Assembly: GCA_904502115.1 (NCBI GenBank)
Contig: CAJGDW010000076.1
Location: 1-7,541, forward strand
From: Paludibacteraceae bacterium
GTDB lineage: Bacteria > Bacteroidota > Bacteroidia > Bacteroidales > Paludibacteraceae
DNA length: 7,541 nucleotides
Direction: 5' to 3'
Within the stretch, counting starts at the first letter, position 1. Each line of letters begins with the position of its first letter. The notes beneath the pieces are model-generated. The model searched no databases, was not told the origin of the DNA, and was given only the letters and a program-made list of their open reading frames with translations. Below, one piece after another: positions 1 to 6,740 of the stretch. The position numbers and the translations under genes were made by a program.

Positions 1-211
1 CGATATCCCCCGGCACAATGTAAACGCCCTCTTCCGGAAACGCTGTACCTTGGTCGGTGGTCTCGTGAATCATAAATTGAATATTGCCGGAGGTTACGAC
101 ATTGGTAGCCTTACCGACTGTGGAGTAATACGCCAGAGTAGTCTGGGTGTAAAAAACAAATGCTATGGCAAAATATGCTATGGTGACAAATTTTAGTCTA
201 AGCTTCCCCAT
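1..211 (-). CDS. SipW-dependent TasA-like exported protein, N-terminal part
   Basis: This is the first 70 codons of a gene that runs off the left edge of the window. The start is ATG at 211-209, with AGGAGG (218-223) six bases upstream. The product begins with a short basic segment (MGKLRLK), a hydrophobic stretch at about residues 8-27, and then LAYYSTVGKATNVVTSG. This matches the SipW-type signal pattern in which cleavage follows an Ala just before an aromatic/Ser/Thr-rich motif and a Val-Thr-Ser-Gly strand. Residues 42-70 (for example GNIQFMIHETT and VYIVPGDI) look like the first strands of a TasA/camelysin beta-sandwich, where the proline-glycine turn is typical. It is therefore probably another exported matrix or fibre subunit, and the sixth complete-or-partial member of the operon after the peptidases begin. 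Its sequence is visibly richer in G+C at the far left (about 58% over the first 60 bases) than the genes upstream. The C-terminal architecture is unknown. Confidence 0.8.
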   Translation of the reverse strand, partial: MGKLRLKFVTIAYFAIAFVFYTQTTLAYYSTVGKATNVVTSGNIQFMIHETTDQGTAFPEEGVYIVPGDI

Positions 212-280
212 GTGTAACCTCCTTTATTATTTCAAATTTGCTTGTCATGGCGTGCTTTGGGAGTTAGCCAATGTAACCAG

Positions 281-320
281 CAATCAAAAGGCACAAGGGA
301 GAGCTTATGCCCTTTGATTG
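281..320 (-). other. 13-bp RNA hairpin before the last gene
   Basis: Bases 308-320 pair with 281-293 around a 14-base loop. In the minus-strand transcript all 13 positions pair, the single non-Watson-Crick pair being G-U. No U-run follows, so it is not a standard intrinsic terminator. It directly abuts a second hairpin (321-349). A role in mRNA stability or in setting the level of the downstream gene is inference. Confidence 0.6.
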
Positions 321-349
321 CCGCCTATCCTCCGAAGGGGATAGGGCGG
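321..349 (-). other. GC-rich RNA hairpin with UUCG loop, just after the 631-aa gene
   Basis: In the transcript CCGCC pairs with GGCGG and TATCC with GGATA, with one C bulged. The stem is closed by a C(UUCG)G tetraloop, an unusually stable RNA cap. It begins 14 bases after the stop codon of the 631-aa gene. No U-tract follows, since the next hairpin starts at once. It may protect the upstream mRNA 3' end or attenuate transcription into the next gene. Confidence 0.6.
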
Positions 350-363
350 ACTATGAATTAATA

Positions 364-2259
364 TTATTTTGCTTGCAGGCGGAATGTTCCGTTTGTAGCA
401 TCCCAATAGGTTTCGTAACCGTCATTCATGCAAATCAGCTTTGTTTCGTCGCCCTCAGTATATGTGTAATCGGAAGCCGGTTTGAAATTGAACTTTGCGA
501 AATTAGAATCAGCTTCGTTTACAGTGAACTTCAATGTACCGAATTCTTTCGCAAGATATGCAGTATTATGGTTCGTGCTCAGGTTATAAGCAATAACTCC
601 ATCAACTTCGGCGTTACCCCAAGTAAGTCCTAAACCTCCACTGTAACCAAAACTATCGATAATCTTGCCTCCGGTAATAGTTGCAGTGTTGTTATACAAG
701 AACAAGGAATTTGCACCGTTGTTGTAAATTTCACCACCAGTCATTACAAAGCTTGCGTGATCATGGAAACGAATAGCACCGTAAGCAGGAGCAGAGTTGT
801 CGTGCATCTTGAATGTTCCGCCAATCTTAACAGTCTCATAATAACCTGCATAAATAGCACCGCCAGCCGATGCAGAATAGTTATAAGCCATTTCGCCGCC
901 ATTCAGCACATAAACATTATTACTCTTTGAAGCACCTGCCCAGATAGCACCGCCAACACCATCAGATAAGTTATGGTTCATTTCACCACCATTCATGGTT
1001 AACACAGTGCCAATGTTGGTAACAACACGGATAGCACCGCCGAGACCTCCATGGTTTCCATTAACCTTACCGTAATTGATGGCGATTTCACCACCACCCC
1101 AAATTGCGCCTGCTGCGGAATAGTTGTTAATAATTTCACCGCCGTTAATAATTAGCTTGCTGCCTGTACGCGTATTTAGATAAACAGCATTTGCGCCATC
1201 GTTATTCTGGATAACAGCCCCTTCATTAAGGACCACGATTCCGTTACCTTCAGTTGTAATAAGAGCACCCGTTGCAGTTACGCCTGTATTAACAGTACCA
1301 CGCTGAAGAACTTCATTAACCTCACCTGACCAAATTGCACCACCATCAACGATGATATTCTCAAGGGTAAGTGTTGTGCCTGTTTTTACAATGAAAACCT
1401 TATCCGTAAAAATTGCAGGAGTATCTGGTTGATCTGTTATAAGAGCAGTACCACCGGTACGACGGATTGTATATCCTGCACCATCAATGTTTGCATCGTA
1501 GGTAACAACAAAAGAATTATCTACCACGATATCCTTAGTGAGAACAATATTCTCTTCCTTGTTTGCTAAAGCAACTCTCAATTCATTGGCATTGGAAACT
1601 GGAGCAAAATTCAGTGGAGCATCAATATCGTAATTCTTGTCGAAGCTATCCACCTCGGAATTAAGTTGGGTAGCAATAATCTGAATGTCGAAAGCACCAA
1701 GGTCACAACCCTGATATTCATTACCCGCCGTTTCTTGCATTTTCAGAGCAATACCAAGATATGCAACTTCGTTAGCTTCAAGCGTTCCCTTAGTAGTTTC
1801 TTCAATAGTATTTACAAAATCTGCTACTGTACCAACTTTGGTATAACCAGTTAAATCACGGTCAGCAGGATATGAAAGTTCGGTTATGCTTGGGCAAACA
1901 TACACGTCGATAACATTAGCAAGGATAGAAAGCTCGTTTTCAGACACAAACTTAGCCATCCACTTAAGTGCTAAAGAACCTTCGTTTTCAACCTTGAGAA
2001 TTTTCACATCGGTATAACCAGGTTCCCAAAGGCTATAATCAAAGATAGGTGTCTTTTCTTCCTTAATGGAAACCCAACCAGTTTCTTTATCAAGCAGTTC
2101 AAGGTCGATTTTCAAAGTACCTGCTTGAATTTTGTTACCTGCAGAGGTAACGCTGTCTGTAAACCAAGCGAATGTCGTTCCGATAAGCATTACTACACAA
2201 AGAACTAATGACAAAACACTTGATATAAGTACACGTTTAGTGCTTTTTTTATGATTCAT
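364..2259 (-). CDS. TasA-like head plus Gly/Asn-rich beta-helix exported protein
   Basis: This 631-aa secreted protein starts at an ATG with AGGAGG (2268-2273) eight bases upstream. Residues 1-31 form a basic and hydrophobic signal peptide ending TTFA, followed by the WFTDSVTSAGNKIQAGTL motif typical of SipW-dependent TasA/BsaA-like proteins. Residues about 32-215 form the TasA-like head, including WEPGYTDVK and the VENEG-LALKW strand. This head is very close to that of the preceding gene's product. Residues about 222-310 resemble the start of a right-handed beta-helix. From about 340 to 545, irregular roughly 30-residue units recur with the theme NGGE-I/M-xxN-x-S-xxGGAI-W/Y-AG (near 371, 422, 452, 506 and 528), as in beta-helix adhesins. 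The tail (about 575-631) is a separate unit with no LPXTG or membrane anchor. It lies 23 bp after the previous stop, in the same operon. A structural or adhesive surface role is likely; no enzymatic motif is evident. Confidence 0.85.
   Translation of the reverse strand: MNHKKSTKRVLISSVLSLVLCVVMLIGTTFAWFTDSVTSAGNKIQAGTLKIDLELLDKETGWVSIKEEKTPIFDYSLWEPGYTDVKILKVENEGSLALKWMAKFVSENELSILANVIDVYVCPSITELSYPADRDLTGYTKVGTVADFVNTIEETTKGTLEANEVAYLGIALKMQETAGNEYQGCDLGAFDIQIIATQLNSEVDSFDKNYDIDAPLNFAPVSNANELRVALANKEENIVLTKDIVVDNSFVVTYDANIDGAGYTIRRTGGTALITDQPDTPAIFTDKVFIVKTGTTLTLENIIVDGGAIWSGEVNEVLQRGTVNTGVTATGALITTEGNGIVVLNEGAVIQNNDGANAVYLNTRTGSKLIINGGEIINNYSAAGAIWGGGEIAINYGKVNGNHGGLGGAIRVVTNIGTVLTMNGGEMNHNLSDGVGGAIWAGASKSNNVYVLNGGEMAYNYSASAGGAIYAGYYETVKIGGTFKMHDNSAPAYGAIRFHDHASFVMTGGEIYNNGANSLFLYNNTATITGGKIIDSFGYSGGLGLTWGNAEVDGVIAYNLSTNHNTAYLAKEFGTLKFTVNEADSNFAKFNFKPASDYTYTEGDETKLICMNDGYETYWDATNGTFRLQAK
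1625..2240 (-). repeat. Duplicated SipW-signal/TasA-head module, copy in the 631-aa gene
   Basis: This stretch encodes residues about 7-212 of the 631-aa protein. It is strongly similar, at both DNA and protein level, to about 3805-4418 in the upstream gene. Shared runs include LIGTTFAWFTDSVTSAGN, the NKIQAGTLKIDLELLDKET segment, PADRDLTGYT and ALKMQETAGNEYQG. Similarity stops abruptly after QYD/NYD, where the two proteins carry unrelated passengers. It represents a tandem gene duplication followed by swapping of C-terminal domains. Confidence 0.8.
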
Positions 2260-2282
2260 ATCATTTCCCTCCTGGTTTAACT

Positions 2283-4436
2283 CTAGTACTGATTAATTGT
2301 AGTATCAGAAGTGTTTCCACTAATTTGTGGATTACCAACAAGGCTGGTGTTTTCTAGAGTGAGCACTGCTTTTACAGCATCAGCACGGAAGATAATAACA
2401 GCATCGCCATCGTCATTAGCAGATTTCAAATTGCTATCCTTAATCAAGAAGTTTTTAGCTTCATTAAGATTTCCGCCCGTGTTAACGCCAAAACGGACTG
2501 CATAACCTTTTACATTAGCAGTGTAATCAATAATTTCAACATTGGTACAACTATTGAGGTTAATACCATTCTTGGAATTTGCAGTACAACCATCAACAGT
2601 TAACTTGCCTGCCACATTATTGACTTGCAACAAAGAATGCATGGTGTCATCAACAGTACAATCTTTTACAACCCAGTTCTTATCGCCGCCATCTTCGTGG
2701 CGGATTGCAGCACAGTTTACAGCACCATCAGCATCTGTAAAGGTGCAGTTATCAACAGTAACGTTGTGAGCATAAGAATACTTGTTGTTCTTTGCACGGT
2801 CAGGGCTCACGACACAAGAATCAGCTCCGTTAGCAGCAACAAAATTTACATTCTTGATGGTAAGAGTTTCCGCACCATTTTGACGGCCATTTCCAAAAGT
2901 TGTCATAATACCGATGAACTTCTTTTCGTTACCATTAATAACAATGTCAATATTTTCTTTCTGAGTTACGGTTGCATCACCAGTAATATCAGCAGTAAAG
3001 TAGATAATTGTATCCTGGGTAGCGTTGTTTAATGCATTCTGAAGTTCGGTAGCATTTTTTACATTCACAAATACATCTCCATCAATATAGACAGGTGTAT
3101 TCCCCGCTTCTGCTCCCATAGCAGTCTTAACTCTTGTAGCCACAGTTTCATTTTCTACGTAGAAAGTAATGTTGCTTGTGTTTGGGTTGTTGGACTCACC
3201 GTTGCAGAACCACATAGAGTTTCTATTGTTTAAAGTAGAAGGAATAAAGGTTACATCGTCCCCCTTCATATAAACCGTTCTAAGTTTAGTACAACCACGG
3301 AATGCATATCCTTGGATAGAGGTGTTACCCTCGAATGTAACAGTCTCAATTAAAGATGAACCAAAAGCAGTTTCACCGATGGTCTCTACTGTTGCAGGAA
3401 TAGTAATCTCCTTGAGACCAGACTTCTGGAAAGCATTATCAGCAATAGTCTTAACAGTAGAAGAAATCACAACTTCCTTAAGGTTTGTTGTAGCTCTGAA
3501 AGCACGGCTATCAATTTGCTCAAGACCTTCGTTTAATACAACCTTTTCAACTGTAGAAGAATCAAAGCCACGACCAAGATTTCTCACGGTAGAAGATAGC
3601 ACAACTTCCTTCACGTTAGAATTGTAAGCAAAAGCATAGTTTCCAATAGTTTTAACACCTTCAGGAACAACTACTGTATCATTAGTATATTGCTCTGTTA
3701 CAAGATACAAAATCAAATCACCATCAGGCGTATATACATACTGGATACCATTCTCTTCGATGAGAACTTCCCCCTCTTCAAGAGGCTTTAAGCCAGCATC
3801 ATACTGATTATCAAAGCTGTCAGTCTCATAAGTAAGTTGAGTAGCAAGAATCTGAATATCGAATGCGCCCAGTTCAAGCCCCTGATACTCGTTACCAGCA
3901 GTTTCCTGCATTTTTAGCGCAATACCAAGATATGCTTCTTCACCTGCTTTGAGATTTCCCCAAGTAGTTTCCTCGATGGTATCTACGAAATCTGCAACGG
4001 TACCAACTCTGGTATAACCGGTTAAATCACGGTCAGCAGGATATGCAAGCTCGGTTGCACTCGAACAAACATAAACATCAATCACATTGGCAAGAATGGA
4101 AAGAGGTTTTTGTTCAGTAACAAATTTGGCAATCCATTTAAGAGCCAAAGTGCCTTCGTTCTCCACTTTGAGAACTTTAACGTCGGTGTAGCCCGGTTCC
4201 CACAAATTGTAATTGAAGATTGGATCCTGACTATCCTTAATAGAATTCCAAGCTTTAGTTTCCTTGTCGAGCAATTCGAGATCTATCTTCAAGGTTCCAG
4301 CTTGAATTTTGTTACCAGCAGAGGTAACCGAGTCAGTAAACCAAGCAAATGTTGTTCCAATAAGCATTGCCATGCATAATACCAATGACAACACACTTGT
4401 AAGTAATGTCTTTTTTGTTGATTTTTGTTTTGTCAT
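2283..4436 (-). CDS. TasA-like head plus BspA-type LRR and beta-helix exported protein
   Basis: This is a 717-aa exported protein. An in-frame ATG five codons upstream (4451) is rejected because the GGAGG ribosome site (4445-4449) overlaps it and is placed correctly for the ATG at 4436. Residues 1-31 are a SipW-type signal peptide (ending TTFA, then WFTDSVTSAGN). Residues 32-214 are the TasA-like head. Residues about 255-395 contain at least five BspA/LRR_5-type leucine-rich repeats with the pattern 'xxIGxxAFxxSxLKEVxIPxTVxxI', as in IPATVETIGETAF (about 346-358). Residues about 455-717 form a Thr/Asn/Val-rich beta-helix (pectate-lyase-like fold), with strands such as LTIKNVNF, VTVDNCTF and LTVDGCTA. 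No catalytic motif, sortase signal or C-terminal membrane span is seen. The gene starts 31 bp after the 219-aa TasA-like gene. The likely role is a large matrix or adhesive surface component. LRR and beta-helix passengers often mediate binding, but the ligand here is unknown. Confidence 0.85.
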   Translation of the reverse strand: MTKQKSTKKTLLTSVLSLVLCMAMLIGTTFAWFTDSVTSAGNKIQAGTLKIDLELLDKETKAWNSIKDSQDPIFNYNLWEPGYTDVKVLKVENEGTLALKWIAKFVTEQKPLSILANVIDVYVCSSATELAYPADRDLTGYTRVGTVADFVDTIEETTWGNLKAGEEAYLGIALKMQETAGNEYQGLELGAFDIQILATQLTYETDSFDNQYDAGLKPLEEGEVLIEENGIQYVYTPDGDLILYLVTEQYTNDTVVVPEGVKTIGNYAFAYNSNVKEVVLSSTVRNLGRGFDSSTVEKVVLNEGLEQIDSRAFRATTNLKEVVISSTVKTIADNAFQKSGLKEITIPATVETIGETAFGSSLIETVTFEGNTSIQGYAFRGCTKLRTVYMKGDDVTFIPSTLNNRNSMWFCNGESNNPNTSNITFYVENETVATRVKTAMGAEAGNTPVYIDGDVFVNVKNATELQNALNNATQDTIIYFTADITGDATVTQKENIDIVINGNEKKFIGIMTTFGNGRQNGAETLTIKNVNFVAANGADSCVVSPDRAKNNKYSYAHNVTVDNCTFTDADGAVNCAAIRHEDGGDKNWVVKDCTVDDTMHSLLQVNNVAGKLTVDGCTANSKNGINLNSCTNVEIIDYTANVKGYAVRFGVNTGGNLNEAKNFLIKDSNLKSANDDGDAVIIFRADAVKAVLTLENTSLVGNPQISGNTSDTTINQY
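3805..4418 (-). repeat. Duplicated SipW-signal/TasA-head module, copy in the 717-aa gene
   Basis: This stretch encodes residues about 7-211 of the 717-aa protein and is the partner of the copy at about 1625-2240. The two differ mainly at third codon positions and in a few short insertions (for example TEQKPLS against SENELS). That pattern suggests an older duplication kept under selection, not a recent copy. Confidence 0.8.
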
Positions 4437-4444
4437 TTTATTAT

Positions 4445-4449
4445 CCTCC
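4445..4449 (-). promoter_or_regulatory. GGAGG ribosome binding site that fixes the 717-aa start
   Basis: GGAGG lies eight bases upstream of the ATG at 4436. It overlaps codons 1-3 of the alternative longer reading frame that begins with ATG at 4451, which itself has no upstream Shine-Dalgarno sequence. The shorter start is therefore preferred. Confidence 0.8.
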
Positions 4450-4467
4450 ATTTTTAGTCGTAATTAA

Positions 4468-5127
4468 TTAGTTACCCATTACAGTAGCAAAAGCTTCGAA
4501 CACGTCATCTCCAACGTTTTCTGTCTGAATTGCTTCAGCTACAATATCCATAGTAAATACACCATCTGTAAATTCTGCCATATCATACTGTGTAAGTTCA
4601 CTTGGAATTTCCACAATGCCAAACAGTCTTACCATTTTGGTTGGTGCCAAGATACCATTGTAATAATAAACATATGTCACTTTATTATCTACAATCTGTG
4701 GATTCGCATTTTCCAATGTCCATTTACTCGCATCGACATCTAAAAGTTCCGATACATTTACACCCATATCTGCCCATTCTTGTGCATGGTCAACTGTTAC
4801 TTTCACACGAATGTATTGATCATAAGACCCCGTGTTATGTACCCATGGTCTTTTTACCAATTTATCGCCTGGAAGTATATTCTCATATGTAAATCCATCA
4901 AATACTGTTGCATCATTACCATCGTAATCACCATCACCATCTTTATCCACTTGCTCCATAACTTCTACAGAAAAAATATCATCTGGCTCTTCTGTCGAGG
5001 TAGCTACCATAAATTTATTTGTAACTGAATCCGAGTCACTAAACCATGCGATAGTACCAAATGATAAAATAGCAACCAAAGATACTGCCAAAGAAGCTAC
5101 AACCACTTTCTTTTTATTCAGTTTCAT
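4468..5127 (-). CDS. TasA/camelysin-like SipW-dependent structural protein
   Basis: This 219-aa exported protein has a very strong ribosome site, AAGGAGG at 5136-5142, eight bases before the ATG. Residues 1-27 are a signal peptide (KLNKKK then a hydrophobic core) ending GTIA, followed by WFSDSDSVTNKF, the classic SipW-dependent TasA/camelysin motif. The mature part contains NILPGDKLVKRPWVHNTGS and QYIRVKVTV (about 83-112), and ends with FTMDIVAEAIQT (191-202). These elements are common to the TasA beta-sandwich fold. TasA forms extracellular fibres in Bacillus biofilms, and this is the best fibre-subunit candidate here. An Asp-rich loop, DKDGDGDYDGND (61-72), resembles an EF-hand or dockerin-like calcium loop inserted near the N-terminus. 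The gene follows the signal peptidase after a 92-bp gap containing a long hairpin and is closely followed by two larger proteins with related heads. Whether it keeps the camelysin-type protease activity claimed for some relatives cannot be told. Confidence 0.87.
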   Translation of the reverse strand: MKLNKKKVVVASLAVSLVAILSFGTIAWFSDSDSVTNKFMVATSTEEPDDIFSVEVMEQVDKDGDGDYDGNDATVFDGFTYENILPGDKLVKRPWVHNTGSYDQYIRVKVTVDHAQEWADMGVNVSELLDVDASKWTLENANPQIVDNKVTYVYYYNGILAPTKMVRLFGIVEIPSELTQYDMAEFTDGVFTMDIVAEAIQTENVGDDVFEAFATVMGN

Positions 5128-5156
5128 CCTGTCTTCCTCCTTCCCTCATGATATTT

Positions 5157-5208
5157 ATTTCAAAATCATGCTTACCGGAATTCAAAAAAGCAAGCACGAT
5201 TCTAAAAC
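5157..5208 (-). other. 19-bp RNA hairpin between the peptidase and TasA-like genes
   Basis: Bases 5190-5208 pair with 5157-5175 around a 14-base loop (5176-5189) that contains TTTTTT and GAATTC. Fourteen pairs are Watson-Crick. The other five are all G-U in the minus-strand (sense) RNA, whereas on the plus strand they would be A-C mismatches, so the structure belongs to the operon transcript. No U-run follows, so it is not a standard terminator. The structure ends about 14 bases before the AAGGAGG of the TasA-like gene. It may protect the 5' end of a processed matrix-gene mRNA or reduce read-through; both are inference. Confidence 0.65.
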
Positions 5209-5219
5209 CAAGATTATTA

Positions 5220-5747
5220 CTACTCTGTTTCTAGCTTAGTAGTCTCTCCTGTATTCTCTTCCTCTTTCTTGCGTTTACCGATAAAATCAGGCAAGAATAC
5301 AAGAAGTATCAATACAGCGCCAACTCCAACCGTGATATAAGTCCCCGGCGGGTTCTGGATAAAATCAGATACATATCCAAGTAACGGAATGCTAAATTGC
5401 GGTACGCCGATTACGTTATTAAAATGTACCGGGTCATTGTCTGCAATCTCATTTGCATCACCCTTTGTGTAGAAATGTTGATTTTCAGCATCTATCTCAA
5501 TAACACGATGGGTGGCGACCACCAAATCTTCATTTAAAACGAAGGTAATTGGCATCCCCACCTTTATATCTTTCGTATTTACTTTTTTTACATAAATCAA
5601 GTCGCCGACGCTATATTCCGGCTCCATACTTCCTGAGATGACGTTAAACACTTGATAACCTACCAACCGTGACCCCATAAGAAATACCGCCAACAATACG
5701 ACGATTCCCACCAAAATCGAGGAAACAATATTCCATGCTTTCTTCAT
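5220..5747 (-). CDS. sipW: SipW-type (ER-like) signal peptidase I
   Basis: This 175-aa membrane protease belongs to the S26B group. I start it at the ATG at 5747 because AAGGAA (5754-5759) lies six bases upstream; a TTG ten codons earlier lacks such support and overlaps the preceding gene. A transmembrane segment covers about residues 8-25. The catalytic serine is S40 in ISGSMEP. The general base is His80 in VVATHRV, where bacterial SipS/LepB enzymes use lysine; His marks the archaeal/ER/SipW type. The KGDAN box is at 95-99, with D103 following in ADNDP. A second membrane helix runs about 136-153 and is followed by a charged, cytoplasmic Lys/Glu tail. It should cleave the AWFSD/AWFTD-type signal peptides of the TasA-like proteins encoded just downstream, as SipW does for TasA in Bacillus. 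Of the two peptidases in this operon, it has the complete set of canonical motifs. Confidence 0.9.
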   Translation of the reverse strand: MKKAWNIVSSILVGIVVLLAVFLMGSRLVGYQVFNVISGSMEPEYSVGDLIYVKKVNTKDIKVGMPITFVLNEDLVVATHRVIEIDAENQHFYTKGDANEIADNDPVHFNNVIGVPQFSIPLLGYVSDFIQNPPGTYITVGVGAVLILLVFLPDFIGKRKKEEENTGETTKLETE

Positions 5748-5763
5748 TTCAAGTTCCTTCTTT

Positions 5764-5967
5764 CTAATACCGTACAAATGGAAGAAGCGATAACCAAAGT
5801 CTTCGTTTCATTCGAATCCATGATTTTTGTTCTTCCCCACTCGTTCTCTTTATTTCTCCTCTAAGATGTTTCAATGTTCTGCGAAAGAAATGGTACCATT
5901 TCGCAAAACGATAAAGCATTCCACTTGCAAAGAGAATAAGAACGAAAACAAATAAAATCTGCTCCAC
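5764..5967 (-). CDS. Small single-pass membrane protein between the two peptidases
   Basis: This 67-aa protein is not recognised as any named family. It starts with GTG at 5967, whose first base is the last base of the upstream stop (TAGTG), so translation is probably coupled to the 240-aa peptidase gene. AGGTGAGG just upstream can serve as the ribosome site. Residues about 3-20 (EQILFVFVLILFASGMLY) form one hydrophobic segment. The remainder is strongly basic and aromatic (FRRTLKHLRGEIKR, then MKRRLWLSLLPFVRY), consistent with a cytoplasmic, membrane-hugging tail. It ends 16 bp before the ATG of the canonical SipW-type peptidase. Position between two peptidases suggests an accessory subunit or assembly factor for processing the TasA-like substrates, a place occupied by TapA in Bacillus, although no similarity to TapA is visible. 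Function is unknown. Confidence 0.65.
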   Translation of the reverse strand: MEQILFVFVLILFASGMLYRFAKWYHFFRRTLKHLRGEIKRTSGEEQKSWIRMKRRLWLSLLPFVRY

Positions 5968-6689
5968 TAGTCCTCACCTGTTGTCTTATCTTTTTTTGTA
6001 TTTTCTTCTGCTGTCTTATCTTCTGTCTGCTTCGCGAGTTGTTCCTTCAATGCCATTAGCTCCTCCATCATTTTCTGATTTTTCATACGCTCGGCATCTA
6101 TCTTATCCCGCTCCGCCTGCATTTCTTCCATCTGCTCTTTCTTATATCGTCTGAACAAACGAATCACATTGATTCCCTGATATAAAATCAGCAACATAAA
6201 CGGAATGAAAATGCATACGAAATATCCCTGCGGTGTTTTTAGGAACTGGAAAAATGTTCCCACCTTTGGAATATGTGTTTGATATTTTCCTAATACAAAC
6301 GGATATGTAACAATAGTCTCATCATTTGTATCAGTTGTTGTACCATAGGTAATAAATCCCTTATCACCGTTTGCATCTGTTACCAGTTCGCGAATCTTAT
6401 GGGTTACAACTTCACCATAATTTTCTGTGTTCTGGGATATGTACGAAATAATATCCCCTTCCTTCAACGTAGATGGGGCTACCTCTTTCACAAGCACCAA
6501 GTCCCCTGCATCGAAATCGGTCTTACTCATGGAGTCCGACAGAACAATATATGCCCTGTATCCAAATAAATGACGGTCATTTCTGTTAAATGTGCTTACC
6601 GACACAATCGTGAAAATCATCATGGACACAGCCACTATAACTACGATCCAAACAAGTATTTTTTTTATTATGTTTATTACTTTCTTCAT
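5967..6689 (-). CDS. Divergent ER/SipW-type signal peptidase with C-terminal coiled coil
   Basis: This 240-aa protein starts at the ATG at 6689, with AGAGG (6696-6700) six bases upstream. An ATG nine codons earlier has no ribosome site. A transmembrane segment spans about residues 10-31. The likely catalytic serine is S53 in IVLSDSMS, and His97 in VVTHKI takes the place of the bacterial lysine, as in S26B enzymes. The usual KGD-N box is degenerate: the matching segment reads FITYGTTTDTNDE (112-124), keeping the Gly but replacing Lys and Asp. A second membrane helix at about 156-173 is followed by a long Lys/Glu/Met-rich stretch (about 180-222) that looks like a cytoplasmic coiled coil, then a charged tail. 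This tail is absent from typical SipW. The protein may be a second peptidase with other substrates, or a scaffold or regulatory partner of the canonical enzyme. Retention of both Ser and His argues for residual activity. Confidence 0.8.
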   Translation of the reverse strand: MKKVINIIKKILVWIVVIVAVSMMIFTIVSVSTFNRNDRHLFGYRAYIVLSDSMSKTDFDAGDLVLVKEVAPSTLKEGDIISYISQNTENYGEVVTHKIRELVTDANGDKGFITYGTTTDTNDETIVTYPFVLGKYQTHIPKVGTFFQFLKTPQGYFVCIFIPFMLLILYQGINVIRLFRRYKKEQMEEMQAERDKIDAERMKNQKMMEELMALKEQLAKQTEDKTAEENTKKDKTTGED

Positions 6690-6722
6690 AGAACACCTCT
6701 TATCACTTTTTAGCATTCGTGT

Positions 6723-6731
6723 ATTCTAGCA
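6723..6731 (-). promoter_or_regulatory. Possible extended -10 promoter for the peptidase genes
   Basis: The minus strand reads TGCTAGAAT, which fits the extended -10 form TGnTAtAAT with one mismatch. It sits just after the terminator-like hairpin and about 34 bases before the peptidase ATG. No good -35 element is seen. If real, the peptidase genes could be transcribed independently of the invertible promoter. Confidence 0.3.
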
Positions 6732-6740
6732 TGGTCAAAA

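Noticed and set aside
212..363. Riboswitch (for example cyclic-di-GMP class) in the leader of the left-edge gene
   Set aside because: Two simple hairpins are present, but I could not find the conserved core sequences or three-way junction of any riboswitch class I know.
307..633. Open frame on the plus strand over the end of the 631-aa gene
   Set aside because: It is antisense to a well-supported gene, lacks a ribosome site and recognisable motifs, and is best explained as a shadow. The same holds for the other plus-strand frames in 1666-5028.
5128..5219. Separate promoter for the TasA-like gene
   Set aside because: The best hexamers (TTGAAT with TGAAAT at 17 bp) match only four of six positions each and fall inside the long hairpin, so the RNA structure is the better explanation.
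5764..5777. TTG at 5777 as start of the canonical peptidase
   Set aside because: The ATG at 5747 has a well-placed AAGGAA site and gives the usual SipW N-terminus, whereas the TTG lies within the preceding gene without such a site.
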